This document shows positions 32,710 to 41,667 of a stretch of DNA of 64,000 nt, in pieces; position 1 is the stretch's first letter, and every line of letters starts with the position of its first letter. Origin of the DNA: Lacrimispora sp. 210928-DFI.3.58 (lineage in GTDB: Bacteria > Bacillota > Clostridia > Lachnospirales > Lachnospiraceae). Both the position numbers and the translations under genes were made by a program. The notes under the pieces were generated by a model. That model saw only the letters and a list, made by a program, of their open reading frames with translations. It was not told the origin of the DNA and did not search any database. The stretch is taken from assembly GCF_020554865.1 (NCBI RefSeq), contig NZ_JAJCIC010000015.1, forward strand, positions 1 through 64,000, written 5' to 3'.

Positions 32710-33456
32710 ATGGGAAAGGCAGAAAAATGGAGCAGGCTTGCAGAAGCCTTTGCCGGAAGGGGCGCTCTGTCTGCCAATCAGGAATACCCGGAGGTTTCCC
32801 TGGAAGAAATGGCAGGCACCTTAGCCGGCTTTACAGAGGAAATGTGGGGAAGGTACGCCTTCAGCCGGGAGCCTTTGGAAGGAAAATTCACAGAGGAGCA
32901 GAAGGACAGCTACACGGTGAAGGCCAATGCCTGCGGCCGTGAATGGGCCAGGCGGATGGCAGCACAATACGGCACCCGCAGTCCCTGGCTTCTGGCAGAG
33001 AAAATGGGCATGAAGGTGAAGCTGGAGGAAAGGCCCACAGGAGGCGGGCTCGTTCTCTTTGCACAGTTTGTCCAGCCGGATGAGATCACTATATTTACGG
33101 ACTGTATTGACAGGGCGGCAGCCCTTCAGGTAGAATGGAAATGCCCGCTTCTGGAAGGAGAAGCGCTGAAGGGGACGCTGCTGGCCCATGAGCTGTTCCA
33201 CGCAGTGGAAGAGCAGCATGCAGAGGAGATCTTTACACGGACAGAAAAGGTGGAATTATGGAGAAAGCCGTTTTCCAACCGCTCCGCCATTGCCTGTCTG
33301 TCGGAGATCGCCGCCATGGCATTTGCGGCCGAGCTCATGGAGCTTGAGGCATCGCCGTATATGCTGGATGTGCTTCTCGTCTATTCCTATGACAGGAACG
33401 CAGCCTGGGGGCTCTATGATGAGATCTGCTGCATGAATCACATAAAAAATAATTGA
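32710..33456 (+). CDS. Putative zinc metallopeptidase (IrrE/ImmA-like, HExxH)
   Basis: A 248-residue protein. 'LLAHELFHAVEEQH' carries an HExxH zinc site (H160, E161, H164), and 'CLSEIAAMAFAAELMEL' downstream resembles the third-ligand helix of M78 (ImmA/IrrE) peptidases (E..A..FA.EL). The middle strand region 'GGLVLFAQFVQPDEITIF' fits the same fold. No helix-turn-helix partner is present. It is the third gene of the operon after the hydantoinase (33 bases); a role with that pathway is unexplained. Its TGA stop falls within the repeat at 33444. Confidence 0.7.
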   Translation: MGKAEKWSRLAEAFAGRGALSANQEYPEVSLEEMAGTLAGFTEEMWGRYAFSREPLEGKFTEEQKDSYTVKANACGREWARRMAAQYGTRSPWLLAEKMGMKVKLEERPTGGGLVLFAQFVQPDEITIFTDCIDRAAALQVEWKCPLLEGEALKGTLLAHELFHAVEEQHAEEIFTRTEKVELWRKPFSNRSAIACLSEIAAMAFAAELMELEASPYMLDVLLVYSYDRNAAWGLYDEICCMNHIKNN

Positions 33457-33486
33457 GCGCCAAAGCGCGGAATAATAAAGGAGATC
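33444..33486. repeat. Short interspersed repeat, family D copy 2
   Basis: TTGAGCGCCAAAGCGCG flanked by AAAAAATA and AATAATAAAG matches 3940-3980. It contains the last codons and stop of the upstream gene and abuts the ribosome site of the downstream one. Confidence 0.55.
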
Positions 33487-33489
33487 AAT

Positions 33490-33948
33490 ATGTTAACAAC
33501 AAACATGTTACTGGCTGAGAAATACGATTACCTCAGCGGCAAATTCAAAAAGGCATTTGCATTTTTAAGAGAAACCGATCTTGCCGCCCTGCCTGTAGGC
33601 AATGTGCCGATCGATGGTGAGGAAGTATTTGCCAATGTGCAGAGCTACACCACAATGGACGTGAAGGAATGTCCTTTTGAGAGCCACCGCGCCTATTTTG
33701 ATGTGCAGTATGTGGCAGAGGGGGAGGAGTGCTTTGGCTATGAGCCTGTTGCAAATCTCACTCCATCCATGGAATATGACAAGGAGAAGGACCTGATCTT
33801 CTATAAAGAGCCAGCCCAGAGCGGCTGTGTGGTCTTAAAGGCCGGAGATTTTGCCATCGTTCCACCGGAGGATGGACATGCGCCCAGACGCATGACAGCA
33901 AACGGACCGTGTGCAGTCAAAAAGATCGTAGTGAAAGTAAGGGTATAA
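33490..33948 (+). CDS. YhcH/YjgK/YiaL family protein
   Basis: A 152-residue cupin-like protein with 'CPFESHRAYFDVQYVAEGEE' (metal-binding H and D/E), 'YDKEKDLIFYKEP' and 'FAIVPPEDGHAPRRM' (H). The family is linked to sugar and sialic-acid catabolism, with a suggested role in anomer or epimer handling. Here it ends a LacI-controlled operon rather than lying in the nan cluster at 54-61 kb. AAAGGAG lies eight bases before the ATG. Confidence 0.92.
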   Translation: MLTTNMLLAEKYDYLSGKFKKAFAFLRETDLAALPVGNVPIDGEEVFANVQSYTTMDVKECPFESHRAYFDVQYVAEGEECFGYEPVANLTPSMEYDKEKDLIFYKEPAQSGCVVLKAGDFAIVPPEDGHAPRRMTANGPCAVKKIVVKVRV

Positions 33949-34037
33949 AACAGGCATGTAAATGACAAAGTGAAAAGGAAGGCGTTAAGAGCGCACAGAC
34001 ATAAGATAGTAGACTGCTGAGAATATTTTGCATGAGA

Positions 34038-34073
34038 AAGCCGCCGGAGCACAGGAGACTCCGGCGGCTTTTT
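34038..34073 (+). terminator. Intrinsic terminator of the hydantoinase operon
   Basis: AAGCCGCCGGAG and CTCCGGCGGCTT form a perfect 12-bp stem followed by T5. Confidence 0.92.
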
Positions 34074-34228
34074 GGGCAGTATTATGTTTCTGCATCCTGC
34101 ACCGCATGAGCGATCTCCCGGAAGCTGAGGTACAAAGTGAAAAAACCAGGTGGCAGAACCTTGCCAATCCTGTCAGAGGGAAGTATAATACAGTTATCTT
34201 AGGAGCATTGATACCCAGGAGGATACGT

Positions 34229-34591
34229 ATGGACATGACAGTCTTATGCTATAAAAAATGCAGCACCTGCCAGAAGGCCTTAAAATGGCTGGATGCAAAT
34301 GGGATCCCCTATAAGGAAAGGCCCATCAAGGAGGAGAATCCCACCAGGGCGGAGCTGGAGGCGTGGTATAAAAAGAGCGGTCTTCCCTTAAAGAGATTCT
34401 TTAATACCAGCGGGAACCTGTACAAGGAGATGAACTTAAAGGAGAAGCTCCCAAAGATGAGCGAGGAGGAGCAGCTGGATCTTCTTGCCACAGACGGAAT
34501 GCTGGTAAAACGGCCCCTTGCAGTGGCAGCAGACTATGTGCTGCCAGGCTTCAAGGAGGCAGAGTGGAAGGAAAAGATCAAGGCAGATTAA
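34229..34591 (+). CDS. ArsC/Spx family protein
   Basis: A 120-residue thioredoxin-fold protein: 'VLCYKKCSTCQKALKWLD' (C-S-T-C redox pair), 'YKERPIKEENPTRAEL', 'LPLKRFFNTSGNLYKEM' and 'LATDGMLVKRPLAV'. It is of the YffB/Spx-like branch rather than a true arsenate reductase, possibly glutathione- or bacillithiol-independent; its role is unknown. AGGAGG lies six bases before ATG 34229; longer frames read through a terminator. Its 3' end overlaps that of the deacetylase by 14 bases, convergently. Confidence 0.9.
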   Translation: MDMTVLCYKKCSTCQKALKWLDANGIPYKERPIKEENPTRAELEAWYKKSGLPLKRFFNTSGNLYKEMNLKEKLPKMSEEEQLDLLATDGMLVKRPLAVAADYVLPGFKEAEWKEKIKAD

Positions 34592-35408
34592 CAAGCTCAT
34601 CCAAAGAGGCAAAATGATAGCCCATTTCTTCCCATTTTGTCAGCAGTTCATCCAGGATCTCCCCATTGGTTTTTGAGGTGCTGTGAAGGAGGACGATGGC
34701 TCCCGGATGGATGCGGCCCAGCAGCTTTTTAAAGGCCTCCTCCTTTGTGGGCTGTTTATCCTCGTACCAGTCTACATAGGCCAGGCTCCAGAAAAAGGTA
34801 CGGTAGCCCATGTCCCTTGCCATCTCAAGGTTGCTTTCACTGTACTTTCCCTGGGGAGGCCGGTAATATTTTTTCATAGGCTGGCCCGTGGTCTGCTGGT
34901 ACAGGGCCTCCAGACTGCCCAGTTCTTTTTCAAAGCTTTCTTTCGTGGAGATCTTTGACATGTCCGGGTGATGGAAGGTGTGGTTTCCCACGGTGTGGCC
35001 TTCTGCCACCATCCGTTTTACCAGATCCGGGCTGGTTTCCAAGTAGTTGCCTACCAGGAAAAAAGTGGCGGGGACCTGGTGCTTTTTTAAGGCATCCAGG
35101 ATCTTTTCCGTGTTGCCGTTCTCATATCCGGCATCAAAGGTCAGGTAGATGACCTTATCCTGTGTATCCTGGACATAGTAGGCGTTGTACTGCTTCAGAT
35201 AATCTGCGGTGGCATTTCCCACAGGCATCTGTCCCTCGCCGGGAAAGCTAAGGCCCCAGTTCCCCTCTGCCGAGGCTGCCACAGCCCTTGAGGCTTCGTT
35301 ATACTCTGTCACCTGGGCAGCCAGGCGTCCCGCAAAGAAGGCAAGGGTGAAAAGCAGGGTGGTCTGAAGGAGCTTTCTTTTAGGGAGACATTTCAGCTTA
35401 TCAAACAT
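34578..35408 (-). CDS. Polysaccharide deacetylase, PdaA-like
   Basis: A 276-residue extracytoplasmic enzyme. A basic N-terminus and membrane anchor (about residues 14-31) precede a NodB domain with 'YLTFDAGYENGNTEKIL' (metal Asp motif, with Ala where other families have Asp, as in PdaA), 'GHTVGNHTFHHPDM' (H-x3-H), 'YYRPPQGKYSE' and 'GAIVLLHSTS'. PdaA removes acetyl from N-acetylmuramate before muramic-delta-lactam formation in spore cortex, so this hints that the organism or its ancestor sporulates. Confidence 0.92.
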   Translation of the reverse strand: MFDKLKCLPKRKLLQTTLLFTLAFFAGRLAAQVTEYNEASRAVAASAEGNWGLSFPGEGQMPVGNATADYLKQYNAYYVQDTQDKVIYLTFDAGYENGNTEKILDALKKHQVPATFFLVGNYLETSPDLVKRMVAEGHTVGNHTFHHPDMSKISTKESFEKELGSLEALYQQTTGQPMKKYYRPPQGKYSESNLEMARDMGYRTFFWSLAYVDWYEDKQPTKEEAFKKLLGRIHPGAIVLLHSTSKTNGEILDELLTKWEEMGYHFASLDELVNLP

Positions 35409-35736
35409 AGAGGCATCCGATCAATGAAGGCTTTTCTCTAAATATATGCGCTGGTCTTCGGTTTATGCTCTTCTGTCTGCGGCGTCTGCCGTATCCTTGG
35501 CCTAATTGAATCTGAACAGCATTTCTCCGATTTTTGGCTGCAATTCCCATTTCCATGAAAATACGGATGATTTTTTGGAATTCCGCAAACGTAAAATTTC
35601 CTGAAGTTTCGGATCCTTTAAGATGGGTCATCACAGACCACAGGGATCCTTGTAAAATGAATGAAAGATAGTACAAGTCCTTTTCTGCCTGTGCCTGGCA
35701 CGATCGGGAAGAACATGATATGATAGGTGAAGGCAC
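35409..35736 (-). pseudogene. Possible TetR-type regulator remnant in a non-coding stretch
   Basis: The 370 bases between the deacetylase and recQ hold no intact gene. On the minus strand a frame reads 'DLYYLSFILQGSLWSVMTHL' and 'FAEFQKIIRIF', like the C-terminal domain of TetR/AcrR regulators, but it lacks the helix-turn-helix and runs on into unrelated residues. It is probably a decayed fragment. A possible -10 box for recQ, TATGAT, lies at about 35718. Confidence 0.3.
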
Positions 35737-35776
35737 AGCTGCAGAAGGAAAATTGACACAAAGGAGAAGAGGCCTT

Positions 35777-37780
35777 ATGGATAAAAATAAAATATTAAAG
35801 CAGTATTTTGGCTACGACCAGTTCAGGGAGGGCCAGGAGCTGCTGATCGACAGTATATTGGCCGGGAGGGATGTGCTGGGCATCATGCCTACAGGAGCAG
35901 GAAAATCCCTGTGCTATCAGATCCCCGCCCTGCTCATGGATGGGATCACCCTGGTGATCTCTCCCCTCATTTCCCTTATGAAGGATCAGGTCAGCAATCT
36001 GAATCAAGTGGGGATCCATGCAGCCTATCTCAACAGCTCCCTGACAGCTGCCCAGTATTACAAGGCTCTGGAGTTTGCCAGAAATGGACGTTATCCGATC
36101 ATCTATGTGGCTCCGGAGCGCTTGATGACAGAGGAATTTCTCCGCTTTGCCCTGGATCCAAAGATAAAGATATCCATGGTGGCTGTGGATGAAGCCCACT
36201 GCGTATCCCAGTGGGGACAGGATTTCAGGCCCAGCTATTTAAAGATCGTGGAGTTTATCAGGCGGCTTCCGGTGCGCCCTGTGGTCAGTGCCTTTACGGC
36301 GACTGCCACAGCGGAGGTAAGAGATGATATTATCGATATCTTGATGCTGCAGAGCCCCCAGATGCTCACCACAGGCTTTGACCGCTCCAACCTGTATTTT
36401 GCAGTTCAGTCTCCAAAGGATAAGTACCAGACCATGAAAAATTACCTGGAGCGCCATAAGGGAGAGAGCGGCATTGTCTACTGCCTTACAAGAAAGGTGG
36501 TGGAGGAGGTATGCCAGAATCTGTTAAAGGACGGCTTTTCCGTCACCCGCTACCACGCAGGCTTAAGCGATGGGGAGAGAAAGCACAACCAGGAGGATTT
36601 TATCTACGACAGGGCTCAGATCATGGTGGCTACCAATGCCTTTGGCATGGGGATCGACAAGTCCAATGTCCGGTTTGTGGTCCATTACAATATGCCGAAG
36701 AATATGGAAAGCTACTACCAGGAGGCCGGAAGGGCAGGCCGTGACGGAGAACCTGCAGAGTGTATCCTGCTCTACGGAGGCCAGGATGTGATAACCAACC
36801 AGTTTTTCATTGATCACAACCGGGATAACGAGGAGCTGGACCCGGTGACGCGGCAGATCGTGATGGAGCGGGACCGGGAGCGCCTGCGCAGGATGACATT
36901 TTACTGCTTTACAAATGAATGCCTGCGGGATTATATCCTGCGGTATTTCGGGGAATATGGCAGCAATTACTGCGGCAACTGTTCAAACTGTTTAAGCCAG
37001 TTTGAAGAGGTGGATGTGACAGAGACTGCCAGAGGTCTTTTAGGCTGTGTGAAGAGCAGCAGGCAGCGGTATGGGGTCAATGTCATTATCGATACAGTCC
37101 ATGGAGCCAATACGGCGAAGATACGGGGCTACCGGATGAATGAGAATCCGTTTTATGGGATGCTGGCAAAGGCTCCGGTCTATAAGCTGCGCCAGGTGAT
37201 GAACCATCTCCAGCTAGAGGAATATCTGACAGTCACCAATGACGAGTATGCCATTGTAAAGCTTGGGAAAAGGGCAAAAGCAGTGTTGGAGGATGGGGAG
37301 CAGGTCATCATGAAGATGGCAAAGGAGACGGACCGCCAGGCAAAGGAGGACAAGGCAAAGGCTTCCAGAGGAAAGAAGGGGAAAAAGGGACTGGCCGCAG
37401 TCTCAGGCGCAGCGGGAGCCGGCTTTACAGAGGCGGAGGAATCCCTGTTTGAGAGCCTGCGCAGCCTCCGGGCAGAGATCGCAAAGGAAGAGAAGGTGCC
37501 GCCCTATATCGTATTTTCCGACAAGACCCTGGCTCATATGTGCATCCTGAAGCCGAAGACAAAGGAGGAGATGCTGTCGGTATCCGGAGTGGGAGAATTT
37601 AAATACGAAAAGTATGGGAAGAGGTTTCTTTCCTGTCTGAAGAAGCAGGCGGTATCCTCCGGTGAGCCGCAGGGAGATCCCTGTTATGAGGAGGAGGATC
37701 TGTATTTTGCCGGCGACAGCGACGAGCTTCAGGATTGGAACTTAGACGATGCCTTGTCTGCCTGGGAAAAGGCCAGATAG
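35777..37780 (+). CDS. recQ: ATP-dependent DNA helicase RecQ
   Basis: A 667-residue superfamily 2 helicase. Motif 0/I is 'YDQFREGQELLIDSIL' and 'MPTGAGKSLCYQIPAL'; motif II 'DEAHCVSQWGQDFRP'; motif IV-VI 'VATNAFGMGIDKSNVR' and 'YYQEAGRAGRDGEPA'. The RQC zinc cysteines follow ('CYCF..EC...YC.NC.NC'), then an HRDC domain near the C-terminus ('ESLRSLRAEIAKEE...LSVSGVG'). It unwinds DNA in repair and recombination. ATG 35777 is preferred, with AAGGAGAAGAGG upstream. It appears monocistronic. Confidence 0.95.
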   Translation: MDKNKILKQYFGYDQFREGQELLIDSILAGRDVLGIMPTGAGKSLCYQIPALLMDGITLVISPLISLMKDQVSNLNQVGIHAAYLNSSLTAAQYYKALEFARNGRYPIIYVAPERLMTEEFLRFALDPKIKISMVAVDEAHCVSQWGQDFRPSYLKIVEFIRRLPVRPVVSAFTATATAEVRDDIIDILMLQSPQMLTTGFDRSNLYFAVQSPKDKYQTMKNYLERHKGESGIVYCLTRKVVEEVCQNLLKDGFSVTRYHAGLSDGERKHNQEDFIYDRAQIMVATNAFGMGIDKSNVRFVVHYNMPKNMESYYQEAGRAGRDGEPAECILLYGGQDVITNQFFIDHNRDNEELDPVTRQIVMERDRERLRRMTFYCFTNECLRDYILRYFGEYGSNYCGNCSNCLSQFEEVDVTETARGLLGCVKSSRQRYGVNVIIDTVHGANTAKIRGYRMNENPFYGMLAKAPVYKLRQVMNHLQLEEYLTVTNDEYAIVKLGKRAKAVLEDGEQVIMKMAKETDRQAKEDKAKASRGKKGKKGLAAVSGAAGAGFTEAEESLFESLRSLRAEIAKEEKVPPYIVFSDKTLAHMCILKPKTKEEMLSVSGVGEFKYEKYGKRFLSCLKKQAVSSGEPQGDPCYEEEDLYFAGDSDELQDWNLDDALSAWEKAR

Positions 37781-37860
37781 TTTTTCTTGTCATTCCCTTT
37801 TTGGCGATGTAGAATAGGATTTACAGAGAAAATTGCAGACAGAAAAGCGAGAAGAGATCG

Positions 37861-39318
37861 ATGAAATCCATACGACAAGAATTGAAGCGGAATCAATTCA
37901 TCCTGATGACAGTGGCCGTTATGTTCATCACGGCTATTGTATTTGTCAATGTGAAATCTTCCCATCAGTACAACGGGCTTTTGCAGAACTACCAGCAGGT
38001 AAATGACCTGCTGGTGATCAACAACCGGCGCAGCACCTTTTTTAAGCTGTACAGCAAGAGCCATGACAGCGGAACCTTAAGCCAGTATTATGACGAATGC
38101 GAGCAGTTTGACAGTCAGCTGCAGGAATTGAATGAGAAGATGCAGAATGACCGGAAATGTAAGATGACATACCGCATTGTATGCCAGGTGACGGAGCACC
38201 GGAGGGAGATGGCAGAGTCCTATATCTGGCCCGGGGAGAATTATTATCCCAGCCTGACAGCGGATCTGGATGAGGTGGATCTGGAGATCGAGCGGTGCTT
38301 AAACCAGCTGATGAGCTATTATCTGGACTATCTGAACATTGTCTTTGCGGGCTACAGCCACAGAATGCAGGTCATGAATATTGCGATCATCCTGTTTTTT
38401 ATGACCGTATTCCTGGTATATATCGTGCTGGAATACCAGATGAGCTCCAGGATCCTGCAGTCCATAGAGCGGCTTACGAGCGCCGCAAGAGAGATCATGA
38501 ACAATAATCTGGAGGCAGAGGACATTGAGGAAACGCCCTACTGCGAGCTGAATCAGGTGTCCAGGACCTTTGATCAGATGAAGCGGCAGATCAGGACCAT
38601 GATCACAGAGCTGGAGGAGACCCACCGGATGAAGGAGCATCTGGCAGAGATGAAGATCCGGGAGCTGCAGATGCAGATGAATCCCCATTTTCTGTTTAAC
38701 AGCCTGAGTCTGGTGATACGCAGCATCCAGCTGGGAGAACGGGATACCTCCATCCAGCTGGTGAAGGCCATTTCCAAGATCCTGCGGAGCAGCATTGAGA
38801 TCAAGACCACAGCCATTCCCCTTGATGCGGAGATCGAGCTGGTGCAGTCCTATCTCTATATACAGAAGCTTCATCTGAAGGGGCGGGTCACTTTCTGCCT
38901 GGATGTGCGCAAGTCCTTTTCCAGTGATCATGTGATGATCCCGCCCCTTACCATCCAGCCCCTGGTGGAAAACAGCATCCAGCATGGGTTAAAGGACCGG
39001 GTAAATGGTGGAAGGGTGGATATCCTGATCACAGAAAAGCCGGATTATATTGAGGCAGTGGTGGCAGATAATGGCGTTGGCTTCCCGGCTGCGGCAGAGC
39101 GCGGCAAAGAGGGCAGCGTCAGCACGCCCGGCCGGCAGGGAGCAGCGATCCCGAAGACCTCCATTGGCCTTCATAATGTGAAGGAACGGCTGAAGCTGTA
39201 CTACCGGAGAGAGGATGTGCTGCAGATCGAGCGGCTGGACGGAATCACCAGGATAACATTAAAGCTATATAAGAAGCAATCGAGCAAAGAAGCAATGGAA
39301 TACAAGGACGATCTGTAG
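37861..39318 (+). CDS. Sensor histidine kinase, YesM/LytS type
   Basis: A 485-residue membrane kinase. Two membrane segments (about 14-32 and 172-193) enclose a 140-residue extracellular helical sensor; a HAMP-like linker follows, then the His_kinase domain with phospho-acceptor H276 in 'QMNPHFLFNSLSLVIRSIQ' and a C-terminal ATPase ('VENSIQHGL', 'DNGVGFP', 'IGLHNVKERL'). It is 12 bases upstream of a response regulator and in the same operon as a DctP-type binding protein, suggesting ligand-loaded DctP as the signal input. Confidence 0.92.
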   Translation: MKSIRQELKRNQFILMTVAVMFITAIVFVNVKSSHQYNGLLQNYQQVNDLLVINNRRSTFFKLYSKSHDSGTLSQYYDECEQFDSQLQELNEKMQNDRKCKMTYRIVCQVTEHRREMAESYIWPGENYYPSLTADLDEVDLEIERCLNQLMSYYLDYLNIVFAGYSHRMQVMNIAIILFFMTVFLVYIVLEYQMSSRILQSIERLTSAAREIMNNNLEAEDIEETPYCELNQVSRTFDQMKRQIRTMITELEETHRMKEHLAEMKIRELQMQMNPHFLFNSLSLVIRSIQLGERDTSIQLVKAISKILRSSIEIKTTAIPLDAEIELVQSYLYIQKLHLKGRVTFCLDVRKSFSSDHVMIPPLTIQPLVENSIQHGLKDRVNGGRVDILITEKPDYIEAVVADNGVGFPAAAERGKEGSVSTPGRQGAAIPKTSIGLHNVKERLKLYYRREDVLQIERLDGITRITLKLYKKQSSKEAMEYKDDL

Positions 39319-39330
39319 GAGGAAACAGGT

Positions 39331-40560
39331 ATGTTGCGTGTGATATTGGCAGATGATGAAGCCTATGAGCGGGAGTATTTGGAAAAAATATTAAGGGAAA
39401 GCTATCCGAGTCTCTTGGAGATCGTCTATAAGGCGGTGGATGGCGTGGATTTGATGGAAAAGCTTAAGGAGTGCAAGCCCCAGATCGTGCTGCTGGATAT
39501 CAAAATGCCGAGAATGGACGGGCTCGCAGCAGCGGAGGAGATCAGGAAAAAATATCCGGATATCCAGATGGTGATCATCTCAGCCTACAGCGATTTTGCC
39601 TTTGCAAAGCAGGCGATCAAGCTGGGAGTGACGGACTACCTGTTAAAGCCCTATCTGGACTCAGAGCTGCGCGAGACCATGGACAAGGTGATCGTCAGGA
39701 CCAGAGAGAAGGAGGATTCCCTGGCGCTGCTGTCCTATGCCAACCCGCTGACAGATGACAATAAAAGGGAATTTGATTTTTACCGTGATCTGGAGAAGGA
39801 TCTTTTGTGGTCCCTGTTCTTTGGGAGGTACGGGGCGGAGAAGATCGAGAAGGAATTTGCCATGTGGAATGTGGGCCAGGAATGGTTTAAGGTGGTCCTG
39901 ATCTCCAGTCCGGCGCTGATCAATATGGGAAGCTTTTCACAGGAGGTGTTCAAGAATTACTTCCACATGGAGGGAGTGACTGTGCTCAACAGTATCTGGA
40001 TGGATCAGATGACGATCTGCCTGTTTTCTGCAGAGCAGGATGCATTTACAGAGCTGACAGGGTGCATCAACAGGGCGAGGAATTACCTGGCAGAGGAGAA
40101 AAGGATCCCTGTGGCCTGCGGCGTCAGCGGCGCATACTTTGGGTTAGAGAAGCTGCCGGAGGCTTACAGGGAGGCGGCGTCCTTTATCAGGGAGTATGCT
40201 CCGGAGGATGAGAGGAAGGCTTTTGTCAGCATGACCGGCGGCATGCAGAGGCTTTCTGAACTGGAGGATGAGATCATCCAGTCGCTGGTCCGTGAGGACA
40301 GGGAGGAGAGCAGTGAACGCCTGATGGAGATGATCGAAGAGCTGGAAGGCTGTCTGGGCTATCAGGATATGCCGGTAAAGATGAATTTTGGCCGGAGCCT
40401 GATGACGATCATCCGCGGTATTAACCGGATCCCAGGGTTCAGGATCAAGACCTCGGAGGCGATCGGCCGTTTTGAAAAGCTGGGAGAGCTGAACTTTAAT
40501 GGTGACAGCTTGAAATACCATGTAGAGTATTTCTCAGAGATGGAGATACAAAAGGGCTGA
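39331..40560 (+). CDS. YesN-type response regulator lacking the AraC DNA-binding domain
   Basis: A 409-residue protein. The receiver domain (1-120) has the acidic pair D8/D9, phospho-acceptor D56 ('VLLDIKMPRMDG') and K near 105 ('YLLKPYL'). The middle ('FFGRYGAEKIE', 'IPVACGVSGAYFGLEKLPEAYREAASF') matches the CdaR-like, GGDEF-related section of YesN regulators. YesN proteins normally end with a two-helix-turn-helix AraC domain of about 100 residues; here the protein stops with helical sequence and no such motif. The output mechanism is therefore unclear: truncated, or acting through protein contacts. Confidence 0.85.
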   Translation: MLRVILADDEAYEREYLEKILRESYPSLLEIVYKAVDGVDLMEKLKECKPQIVLLDIKMPRMDGLAAAEEIRKKYPDIQMVIISAYSDFAFAKQAIKLGVTDYLLKPYLDSELRETMDKVIVRTREKEDSLALLSYANPLTDDNKREFDFYRDLEKDLLWSLFFGRYGAEKIEKEFAMWNVGQEWFKVVLISSPALINMGSFSQEVFKNYFHMEGVTVLNSIWMDQMTICLFSAEQDAFTELTGCINRARNYLAEEKRIPVACGVSGAYFGLEKLPEAYREAASFIREYAPEDERKAFVSMTGGMQRLSELEDEIIQSLVREDREESSERLMEMIEELEGCLGYQDMPVKMNFGRSLMTIIRGINRIPGFRIKTSEAIGRFEKLGELNFNGDSLKYHVEYFSEMEIQKG

Positions 40561-40585
40561 TCTTAGAAGGTCAGGGAGGAGCATT

Positions 40586-41605
40586 TTGAAAAATACCATG
40601 TTGATAGGGGCTGCGGCTGCTTTTGTGATGGCTGGCTTCGTGGCCGGATATATATTGCTGGGGAGAAAGACAGAGATAAAGGATGAGATAGAACCGGAGA
40701 TCGTCCTCTGCTATGGGGAGGTGAACACGGAAGGCCATATTATGATCGATTCGGCCAATTTTTTTGCTGACAGGGTAAAGGAACTCACCGGCGGCAAGGT
40801 GGTGGTGGATATCTACCCATCAGGCCAGCTGGGAGATGATACAAGGTGCTACCGGTCCATGGAAATGGGAGCCCTGGATCTTTACCGGGGAAATGGTGCA
40901 TCCCTTGTGGAGTGTGGAAATCCCATGATCTCTGTGCTGGCCCTGCCCTATATTTTCCGGGACAGGGAGCATTTCTGGACCGTGTGCAACAGCGAGTTGG
41001 GAGAGGAGATCCTGGATAATATCGGGGAATGTACCGGGATGATAGGGCTGGCCTATCTGGACGAGGGAGCGAGAAATTTTTTTACCACAAAAAAACCTGT
41101 CAGGAAGCTGGAGGATATGAAGGGCTTAAAGATCCGTGTACAGATGACCAGCATGATGGAGGATACGGTGGATGCTCTGGGGGCGGAGGCGCTGCCCATT
41201 GCCTATGTGGAGCTGTATACGGCGCTGGAGTCGGGGATCGTGGACGGTGCGGAAAATCCTCCGGTGAGTTATTATTACAACAAATTTTATGAAGCCGCAC
41301 CCTATTATGTGAAGGATGGCCATACCTATACGCCGGGAGTGATCCTGGTGAGCAAGCTTACCTGGGGCAACCTGAAAAAGGAGTACCAGGATGCGCTTTT
41401 GCAGGCAGCCAAGGAGACTCAGGAGTATAACAGGAAGGCCATTGATACGGCAGACAGGAAGGCCTATGCAGCCCTGGAGAGGGCAGGAGTAACGATCCTG
41501 GAGCCGGAAGATCCGGAAGAGTGGGGAAAGGCGATGGGGCCTGTCTATGAAAAGTACAGTGCCCAGTATCTGGATCTGATCGAAGAGGTCCGGCAGATGA
41601 AATAG
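40586..41605 (+). CDS. TRAP-type (DctP family) solute-binding protein, orphan
   Basis: A 339-residue extracytoplasmic binding protein with an N-terminal membrane/signal segment (about 4-26). The TRAP signature 'MKGLKIRVQ...ALGAEALPIAYVELYTALESGIVDGAENPP' holds the conserved carboxylate-binding Arg. No DctQ or DctM membrane subunits are present, so import is unlikely from this locus; a sensory partner for the adjacent kinase is more plausible. A TTG start at 40586 fits best, with GGGAGGA five bases upstream; ATG 40598 is an alternative. Confidence 0.9.
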   Translation: MKNTMLIGAAAAFVMAGFVAGYILLGRKTEIKDEIEPEIVLCYGEVNTEGHIMIDSANFFADRVKELTGGKVVVDIYPSGQLGDDTRCYRSMEMGALDLYRGNGASLVECGNPMISVLALPYIFRDREHFWTVCNSELGEEILDNIGECTGMIGLAYLDEGARNFFTTKKPVRKLEDMKGLKIRVQMTSMMEDTVDALGAEALPIAYVELYTALESGIVDGAENPPVSYYYNKFYEAAPYYVKDGHTYTPGVILVSKLTWGNLKKEYQDALLQAAKETQEYNRKAIDTADRKAYAALERAGVTILEPEDPEEWGKAMGPVYEKYSAQYLDLIEEVRQMK

Positions 41606-41611
41606 ATTTTT

Positions 41612-41656
41612 AAATACCGCCATGCGGGAGCGAAAACCTCCTGCATGGCGGTATTT
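41612..41656. terminator. Bidirectional terminator
   Basis: AATACCGCCATGC and GCATGGCGGTATT form a perfect stem with an inner GGAG/CTCC, flanked by A and T runs, between dctP-like (+) and lacI-type (-) genes. Confidence 0.88.
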
Positions 41657-41667
41657 GACAGATTGGA

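Noticed and set aside
38299..38985. 228-codon minus-strand frame
   Set aside because: Shadow of the histidine kinase gene.
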